64,000 nucleotides of DNA. It comes from Frankia gtarii. Lineage in GTDB: Bacteria > Actinomycetota > Actinomycetes > Frankiales > Frankiaceae. Position 1 is the stretch's first letter, and the number at the start of each line of letters is the position of its first letter. Below, piece by piece: positions 58,527 through 64,000 of this stretch. The position numbers were made by a program, and so were the translations under genes. The stretch is from contig NZ_JAMPTM010000003.1 in the NCBI RefSeq assembly GCF_025403375.1, positions 24,046 to 88,045 of the forward strand, in the 5' to 3' direction. The notes under the pieces are model-generated. The model was not told the DNA's origin and did not search any database. It saw only the letters and a program-made list of their open reading frames with translations.

Positions 58527-60863
58527 TCAGCCCGCCCGGCCGCCGCCGAGACCGCCCGCCCGGCCACCGGTCAGCCCGCCTGCCCGGCCACCGCCCAGGC
58601 CGCCTGCGCCGAGGCCGCCACCGCCGAATGCACCCCCGAGGCCGCCGCGACTGTTCGTGGTGCTGCCGGAGCTGGGTAGCGGGGACGACAGGTCGGCGAG
58701 CACCACCCGGTCGCCGACCTTCAGACCCGACGTGATCTGCGTCAGGGTGCTTCCGGCCGCTCCGACGGCGACAACCGTGGTCGTCGCCTTGCCGCCGCGT
58801 ACCACCGCCACGGTGTGTATCTGGCCCAGCGAACGCAGCGCAGAGCTTGGCACGGCGACAGCGTCGGCCGCCTGAGCGATCACGATGGAGACATCGGCGT
58901 CCGAACCGGAGAAGATCTGCTGGCCCGCCCGGCTGAGGGAGATCGTCACCGGATAGTTCACCGAGCTCGACGACCCCGATCCGCTGCCGCTCGAGCCACT
59001 CGACAGCGACGACGTCGGCAGCAACCCGATGCCGACGACCTTGCCGGCCAGGGCCGTGGTCGAGCCGTCGACGACCGCCGACGCGGCCTGACCGACCTGC
59101 ACCCTCGCCAGGTCGGTGTCGGTCACGGACGTCTCGACCTCATAGGAGGTCCCGGTGCCGATCACGGTGATGCCGGAGCCCGTCGACGGCGCGGAGGCGG
59201 CCTGCACCGACTCGCCGACGGTCAGACCGACCGCCCCGACCGTGCCAGCCAGCGGGCTGACCAGAGTGGCCTGGACCAGCTCGTCCTTGGCCTGGGTCAA
59301 CGCCGCCTGCGCCGCGTCCACCATGGCCTGGTCGGCGGCGATCTGCGCGGGGGAGGCCGGCGTGCTCCGGGCGCCGCCGCGCGTCGAGGACGCCGCCCCG
59401 CCGGACCGTGCCGAGCCGGACGCGCCGTCAGTGCCACCGGACCCGCCGGACCGACCCGACCGAGAGCCACCCGTGCCACCGGAGCCGGCCGAGCCGCTCG
59501 TGTCACCTGTGCCGTTCGCGCCACCCGAGCGGGCCGTGTCACCCGTGCCGTTCGTGCCACCCGTGGTTGCCGTTCCCGCGGCCTGCCGGCCGGGGGTTGT
59601 GCCCGCCGCGGTCGGTCCGTCTGCGGGCGGGGTCGTCCCGGAATCGCCAGAGGTCGGCGAGAGGGCGATGAGGGCTTCGAGCGCGTTACCGAGGGTCGTC
59701 TCGTCCTGGGTCACCACCCCCTGGCCGGTCGACACGAGCTGCTGGTCGGTGAGCACGGTGGTCAGCAGCGTCGAGCAGGCGGCCACGCTCGACGTCCCGG
59801 GCCGCGTGTCCGACCACTGGGCGGCCTCGATCACCCGCAGCCCCAACGTGGACGAGGCCGGCGCGGCACCCGCCGTGGCGGACGCGCCCGCGTTAGGAGT
59901 CTGGCCCACGCTCGGTGCGGAAGATGCCGGTGCCGATGTTGCCGGTGCCGAGGGTGCCGGCGCCGATGTTGCCGGCGTGGGAGAGCTCGGCGTCGGCGGG
60001 GCGGCTTGGGCCGCCGGGGCGTTGGGGGCCGGCGGCGCGGTGTGAGCCGCGCGCGATCGGCCCGCGTCTCCCGGCGGGGATCCGGCCGGGCCGGGGGGCG
60101 ATCCGTCGGTTGCCGATGGTGTGGCCGTGCCGGCCGCCGGCGCGCCGTTGACGTACGCCGCGCAGGTAGTGCGCTCCTGACCGAGGTCTGTCGTGGCGAC
60201 GGCGAGGTCGGTGTCGGCGGCGTGCTGCGCGGCGATCAGGGCCTTCTGCGCCTTGGTGACGGCGGCGCGCGCGGCGGTGACGCCTCCGCCGTTCCCGGAC
60301 GGCGTCGAGCCGGATGCCGTCGAGCTGGATGGCGTCGAGCTGGGCGATGTCCGGCTGGCGGGCCGGGCGCCGCCGGTGGCGAGTGAGATCGGTTCGATTG
60401 TCGCCGGGCCGTCCGAGTAGGAGACCGTGGAGCCCGACGCCGTGCCGGATCCGAGGCCGCTTTCGCTGGCCTTGTCGGAGCTCAGTTTCGCTTGGGCGGT
60501 GGCGAGGGTGGCCGCGGCCGAGTCGACGGCAGCCGACAGTGCGGCGGGGTCGAGGGTCGCCAGCGTCTGCCCGGCGTCAACATGCTCACCTGGGGTGACG
60601 GCGACACTCGCGACCGTTCCCGAGACGGGGAAGGTCACGCTCGCCTGGCTCGAGGGCGAGACGACGCCGGTCGAGTCGAGTGTCTGCGCGACGGCGGCCC
60701 GCACGGCCGTGGCGGTGCGGTACTCCGGACCGGAAGACCCGGTCGCCGCGAGCGTCGCCGAGCCGGCGCCGACGACGACCACGGCGACGACGCCGATCAC
60801 GATCCAGGTGCGGGCGCCACGCCGACCGGTCCGGGCCAGCACCCGGTTGAATCGTTCACCCAT
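58527..60863 (-). CDS. HlyD/MacA-type efflux adaptor with large disordered insert
   Basis: 778 residues from ATG 60863, which overlaps the preceding stop by 8 bp. One N-terminal membrane helix (IVIGVVAVVVVGAGSATLAA) precedes a lipoyl/barrel pattern (STGVVSPSSQASVTFPVSGT, VASVAVTPGEHVDAGQTLAT), a hairpin region interrupted by about 250 residues rich in Pro, Ala, Ser, Gly and Thr, then the returning half (VSPLAGTVGAVGLTVGESVQ) and barrel and membrane-proximal domains. It ends with GGLGGGRAGG repeats. In Gram-positives such adaptors work with MacB-type permeases; the permease is encoded two genes upstream. Confidence 0.88.
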   Translation of the reverse strand: MGERFNRVLARTGRRGARTWIVIGVVAVVVVGAGSATLAATGSSGPEYRTATAVRAAVAQTLDSTGVVSPSSQASVTFPVSGTVASVAVTPGEHVDAGQTLATLDPAALSAAVDSAAATLATAQAKLSSDKASESGLGSGTASGSTVSYSDGPATIEPISLATGGARPASRTSPSSTPSSSTASGSTPSGNGGGVTAARAAVTKAQKALIAAQHAADTDLAVATTDLGQERTTCAAYVNGAPAAGTATPSATDGSPPGPAGSPPGDAGRSRAAHTAPPAPNAPAAQAAPPTPSSPTPATSAPAPSAPATSAPASSAPSVGQTPNAGASATAGAAPASSTLGLRVIEAAQWSDTRPGTSSVAACSTLLTTVLTDQQLVSTGQGVVTQDETTLGNALEALIALSPTSGDSGTTPPADGPTAAGTTPGRQAAGTATTGGTNGTGDTARSGGANGTGDTSGSAGSGGTGGSRSGRSGGSGGTDGASGSARSGGAASSTRGGARSTPASPAQIAADQAMVDAAQAALTQAKDELVQATLVSPLAGTVGAVGLTVGESVQAASAPSTGSGITVIGTGTSYEVETSVTDTDLARVQVGQAASAVVDGSTTALAGKVVGIGLLPTSSLSSGSSGSGSGSSSSVNYPVTISLSRAGQQIFSGSDADVSIVIAQAADAVAVPSSALRSLGQIHTVAVVRGGKATTTVVAVGAAGSTLTQITSGLKVGDRVVLADLSSPLPSSGSTTNSRGGLGGAFGGGGLGAGGLGGGRAGGLTGGRAGGLGGGRAG

Positions 60864-61842
60864 TGGCCATGCCGCCACCCGAGTCCTGACGGCCGGAGCC
60901 CTGGCCGCCGAAGCCCCGGCCGCCGAACCCGCCGGTGCATCCCTGCTTGCCGGCCGGGCGGACGCTGATGGACGTGGCGGACACGGCGCCGGTGTCATCG
61001 GCCTTTCCGGTGGCGGTCAGGCATTCACCGACGGCCAGGGCTGCCGAGGTGGCGCTGCTCGTCTTCTCGACGGTGGTCGACGAGCCGAGGGTCACCGTCG
61101 AGGTGACGGTTGTGCCGGGCGACGCGGTGGCGGCGGGCGCCGCCGAGGCCGACGCGCCGGCGCCGGGCCGCTGCGGGCCCTGGACGGTGATGGTCGTGCC
61201 CGCCATTTTCGTCACCGACCCGGTGACCACCGCGAACCGACCGCCGTTCGGGCGGCCCTGCCCGTTGAGCCGGCCCTGCCCGTTCGGTCGAACGGTCGAA
61301 CGGTCGGGCGGGCGGGCGGTCGGCGCGCCGGACGGCCGGACGCCGCCCGGGAACCCGCCGGCCCCACCGAAGCCGCGGCCGAAGCCCGCCGTGCAGCTGC
61401 CGGACACCGGCTGGCTGACGGTCACGGTCTGGGCGGTGAACGTGCTGCCGGGGCTGCCGCCGGTAACGGTCACGCAGTCGCCGACCGCGACGGCGGACGC
61501 GTCGGCAGTGGTGGTCCTGACGAATGTGGTGCTCGGCGCCCAGGTGACGGTGACCTGACCGCTGGCGGGATTCTGGACCTCGACGTTCGTCGCGGTGACC
61601 GCGGCGATGGTGCCGATGGTCCCCGGCCGGGCTCCCTGGCCCTGGCCGAAGCCGGCGGCCTGACTCGGCGTACTCGCCGCCGCGGCCGCGGCCATGGATC
61701 CGCCGGAACTGCCGGAACCGCACGCGCTGACGGTGACAATCATCGCGACCGCGGCGCCGAGGATCGGCCCCGCGGCCAGGGCGCGGCGATGCAGGGGGGA
61801 CTCGCTCGATCGAGACGGGTCGACCGGATTGGCAGTGGTCAT
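60856..61842 (-). CDS. Lipoprotein with two DUF5666-like domains
   Basis: 328 residues. Signal AAGPILGAAVAMIVTVSAC is a lipoprotein signal. Two similar beta domains follow (about 75-150: IGTIAAVTATNVEVQNPASG, VGDCVTVTG; about 205-305: VTGSVTKMAGTTITVQGPQR, VGECLTATG), separated by a Gly/Pro/Arg linker, and a GFGGRGFGGQGSG tail. It sits between permease and adaptor genes in an efflux operon. The paired CDCxTVTG-like blocks place one Cys in each domain. Role unknown, probably a periplasmic or cell-wall partner of the pump. Confidence 0.8.
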   Translation of the reverse strand: MTTANPVDPSRSSESPLHRRALAAGPILGAAVAMIVTVSACGSGSSGGSMAAAAAASTPSQAAGFGQGQGARPGTIGTIAAVTATNVEVQNPASGQVTVTWAPSTTFVRTTTADASAVAVGDCVTVTGGSPGSTFTAQTVTVSQPVSGSCTAGFGRGFGGAGGFPGGVRPSGAPTARPPDRSTVRPNGQGRLNGQGRPNGGRFAVVTGSVTKMAGTTITVQGPQRPGAGASASAAPAATASPGTTVTSTVTLGSSTTVEKTSSATSAALAVGECLTATGKADDTGAVSATSISVRPAGKQGCTGGFGGRGFGGQGSGRQDSGGGMANG

Positions 61843-61917
61843 CGGATTCGTCGCTCCTGTCGGACAGCCCGGGTTTTCCCACCCGGGCGGGGACGAGGCA
61901 TTCGAATGCGGCCGGTG

Positions 61918-63147
61918 TCAGTCACTGCGCAGGGCCTCGATCGGCGCGAGCCGGGCCGCCCTCGTCGCGGGATACACGCCGAACACCACCCCGATCGCGA
62001 CCGCGATGACGATGGAGCCGACGGTGGCAGCCGGGGAGATCGAGATCGGATCGGAGATCAGGCTCGGCAGGATGGCGGCCCCGGCGAGGCCGAGGGCGGT
62101 GCCGAGCAGGCCGCCGGCGAGACCCAGCACGGACGCCTCGACGAGGAACTGCCGCCGGATCACCCGCGGTGAGGCGCCGAGCGCCTTGCGCAGGCCGATC
62201 TCGCGGATCCGTTCGGTCACCGAGACGAGCATGATGTTCATGACGCCGATGCCCCCGACCAGCAGGGAGATCCCGGCGACGCCGGCGAGGAGCACCGTCA
62301 GGGTCCGGTCGACCGAGGTCGCGGTGGACAGAATCGACTGCTGGCTGGTGATGGAGAAGTCGGCCGCGGTCGGCGTCGTGATCCGGTGCCGGGCCAGCAG
62401 CTCGTAGTCGGCCTCCTGGTAGGCGGCGGACAGGGTGTGGCCGGAGGTCGCCTCCAGGTAGATGTTCTGGACGGAGTCCCGGCTCGCGCCGCCGGTGATC
62501 CGGTCGGCGGCGGTGGTGATCGGCACGATGGCCTGGTCGTCCTCGTTGGTGCTGGCGGACGAGCCAGCGGCGGTCAGCGTGCCGATGACCGTCATCGGTA
62601 CCCCCGAGACGGTCACGGACTGCCCCACCGGGTCGCGTGCGCCGAAGAGCTCCTCGGCGGTGGTCGCGGCCAGCACCGTGACGGCCGCGTGGCTGGCGAC
62701 GTCCTCGCCGCTGATGAACCTTCCGGTGCCGATCGCGCGGGCGCGCACCGACAGCCAGTCGGGCATGGTGCCGACGACGGAGGTCGTCCACGAGGAGCTG
62801 CCGGCGGTCAGCGCCGCGGACCGGGACGTCGTCGGGGCGACCGCCCGGATGTCGGGGGCGACGACGTGCGAGGCCAGGGCGTCGGCGTCGGCACGGGTCA
62901 GGGTCGACGCGCTGCCGAAGCCGCCGCGTACCCCGTTCGTCGTCGTGCTGCCCGGCGCGACGATCAGCAGGTGGCTGCCCAGCGCGTTGATCTGGCCCCG
63001 CACCTTGTCCTGGGCCCCCTCGCCGAGCCCGACGGTGAGGATGACCGCGGCGACGCCGATGAGGATGCCGAGCATCGTCAGCCCGGACCGCAGGCGGTGC
63101 GAACGGACTGCTTCGAGCCCGGTCCGAATGATCTCCGCCCAGCTCAC
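61918..63147 (-). CDS. MacB-type ABC permease (FtsX-like)
   Basis: 409 residues. One N-terminal helix ([20 protein letters not shown]), a large external domain (about 45-280) and three C-terminal helices ([60 protein letters not shown]). The motif [20 protein letters not shown] is the classic MacB/FtsX coupling segment. GTG start overlaps the ATPase stop (GTGA). It uses ATP energy to push or pull on periplasmic substrates via the adaptor. Confidence 0.95.
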   Translation of the reverse strand: MSWAEIIRTGLEAVRSHRLRSGLTMLGILIGVAAVILTVGLGEGAQDKVRGQINALGSHLLIVAPGSTTTNGVRGGFGSASTLTRADADALASHVVAPDIRAVAPTTSRSAALTAGSSSWTTSVVGTMPDWLSVRARAIGTGRFISGEDVASHAAVTVLAATTAEELFGARDPVGQSVTVSGVPMTVIGTLTAAGSSASTNEDDQAIVPITTAADRITGGASRDSVQNIYLEATSGHTLSAAYQEADYELLARHRITTPTAADFSITSQQSILSTATSVDRTLTVLLAGVAGISLLVGGIGVMNIMLVSVTERIREIGLRKALGASPRVIRRQFLVEASVLGLAGGLLGTALGLAGAAILPSLISDPISISPAATVGSIVIAVAIGVVFGVYPATRAARLAPIEALRSD

Positions 63148-63941
63148 GCGCGCACCGTCCGCAGCGCGCGGGCGGCCGGACCCGAATCCGCCGTGACCAC
63201 GCCGTCACGAACCTGCAGGATGCGGTCTGCCGCGGCGGCGACCTCGGCCTCGTGGGTGATCAGGATGATCGTCCGGCCGGCGTCGTGCAGGCGGCGGAAC
63301 AGGCCCAGAACATCCGCGGTGGACGCCGAGTCGAGGTTGCCCGTCGGTTCGTCGGCGAGGATCAACGACGGGTTGGTGACCAGCGCCCGGGCCACCGCTA
63401 CCCGCTGCTGCTGGCCGCCGGACAGTTCCGCCGGGCGGTGCTCGACCCGGTCGGCGAGCCCCACGTCGGCCAGGGCGTCGATGGCCCGCTGCCGGCGTTG
63501 CGCCCGCGGACCCCCGGCGTAGCAGAGGGGAAGCTCCACGTTGCGCCAGGCCGTCATCGAGGAGAGCAGGTTGAACTGCTGGAACACGAACCCGATCCGC
63601 CGGTTGCGCACCTCGGCGAGCTGGTCCTCCGACATGCCGCCGACATCCTCGCCGGCCAGCCGGTACAGGCCAGATGTCGGGACGTCGAGGCAGCCGAGAA
63701 TGTGCATCAGCGTCGACTTACCGGACCCGGACGGGCCCGTGATCGCCACATATTCACCTTCCTGGATGGACAGGCCGACCCCGCGCAGGGCCGCCACCTC
63801 GAACAGCCCCGATCGGTAGGTCTTGCGGACGTTTGTCAGCTCGATGACCGCTGCGCCGGTCCCGGGTTCGTTCGGTGCGGGTTCGTTCGGTGCGGGTTCG
63901 TTCGATGTGGGTTCGGTGGATGTGGGGTCGGTCGGTGTCAT
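63144..63941 (-). CDS. MacB-type ABC ATPase
   Basis: 265 residues. Walker [11 protein letters not shown]-loop [10 protein letters not shown], signature [14 protein letters not shown], Walker [13 protein letters not shown] and H-loop [10 protein letters not shown] are intact. The first 30 residues repeat NEPAP ([15 protein letters not shown]), from a 15-bp DNA repeat. The start overlaps the stop of the gene upstream (ATGA). Confidence 0.95.
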   Translation of the reverse strand: MTPTDPTSTEPTSNEPAPNEPAPNEPGTGAAVIELTNVRKTYRSGLFEVAALRGVGLSIQEGEYVAITGPSGSGKSTLMHILGCLDVPTSGLYRLAGEDVGGMSEDQLAEVRNRRIGFVFQQFNLLSSMTAWRNVELPLCYAGGPRAQRRQRAIDALADVGLADRVEHRPAELSGGQQQRVAVARALVTNPSLILADEPTGNLDSASTADVLGLFRRLHDAGRTIILITHEAEVAAAADRILQVRDGVVTADSGPAARALRTVRA

Positions 63942-64000
63942 CCCGCGGCCCGTCCGCCGAAGCCGGTGCCGCCGCCGAAGCCGGTGCCCCCGCCGAACCC
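63938..64000 (-). CDS. C-terminal end of an upstream efflux gene (runs off right edge)
   Basis: The last 20 residues are visible: [20 protein letters not shown], then a stop overlapping the ATPase start as ATGA. The Gly/Phe repeat tail is like those of the adaptor and DUF5666 proteins of the same operon, so a second adaptor-type protein is likely, by inference. Confidence 0.6.
   Translation of the reverse strand, partial: GFGGGTGFGGGTGFGGRAAG

Overview
The window is about 64 kb of very GC-rich DNA with the gene style of a sporulating actinomycete. An SsgA-family sporulation protein, a c-di-AMP riboswitch ahead of an Rpf-like gene, a geosmin-type terpene synthase, PknB-like kinases and an Rv1747-like FHA/ABC transporter all fit this. 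The overall look is Frankia-like; that genus-level guess is inference from gene content and composition, not proof.

Layout. (1) 0-5.3 kb: the end of a Ser/Thr-phosphorylation locus (VWA-type protein, zinc-ribbon PP2C phosphatase), the 23S rRNA methyltransferase rlmB and a membrane protein that looks like a degenerate sensor kinase. (2) 5.4-15.5 kb: an Rpf-like muralytic protein behind a ydaO-type riboswitch, an HTH-peptide deformylase fusion, a lipoprotein alpha/beta hydrolase lacking its nucleophile, an ABC exporter and a Ser/Thr kinase. (3) 15.8-22 kb: an encapsulin (family 2B, with a cNMP-binding-like domain) followed by a two-domain geosmin synthase, then a long gene-free stretch and IPP isomerase. 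This is the most striking system in the window: a probable terpene-producing nanocompartment. (4) 22-34.5 kb: hemerythrin-like protein, Cu/Zn-SOD-like protein, beta-lactamase-family hydrolase, a translationally coupled methyltransferase + haem-oxygenase-like diiron oxidase pair, a CYTH protein, an SsgA-like protein, a SpoIIE/RsbU-type phosphatase, an EAL-DICT protein and two secreted or unknown proteins. (5) 34.7-37.2 kb: tRNA-Thr(TGT) followed by a graveyard of broken insertion sequences (IS6, two IS630-type, IS1380) and a truncated secreted lectin with a GATA microsatellite. (6) 37-51 kb: FHA-FHA-ABC transporter, an ABC-2 transporter with its own two-component system, a siderophore-type binding lipoprotein, and a second two-component operon next to two very small proteins, one with a Cys-rich C-terminus. 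(7) 51-64 kb: a SWIM/SNF2 helicase split by a frameshift, a divergent MarR/NmrA pair around a perfect palindrome, an SDR, small membrane and lipoproteins, and a MacB-type efflux operon (ATPase, permease, DUF5666-like lipoprotein, HlyD-type adaptor) running off the right edge.

How parts work together. The encapsulin and geosmin synthase share strand and order, are separated by a perfect 14-bp hairpin, and have an array of imperfect 21-bp repeats just upstream; two LGTSA-type motifs in disordered parts of the synthase are candidate cargo tags. Several pairs overlap at ATGA, GTGA or TGATG (phosphatase/VWA, methyltransferase/diiron oxidase, ABC ATPase/permease, kinase/regulator, efflux operon), so they are probably translationally coupled. 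All function calls rest on reading motifs by eye; no database search was possible.
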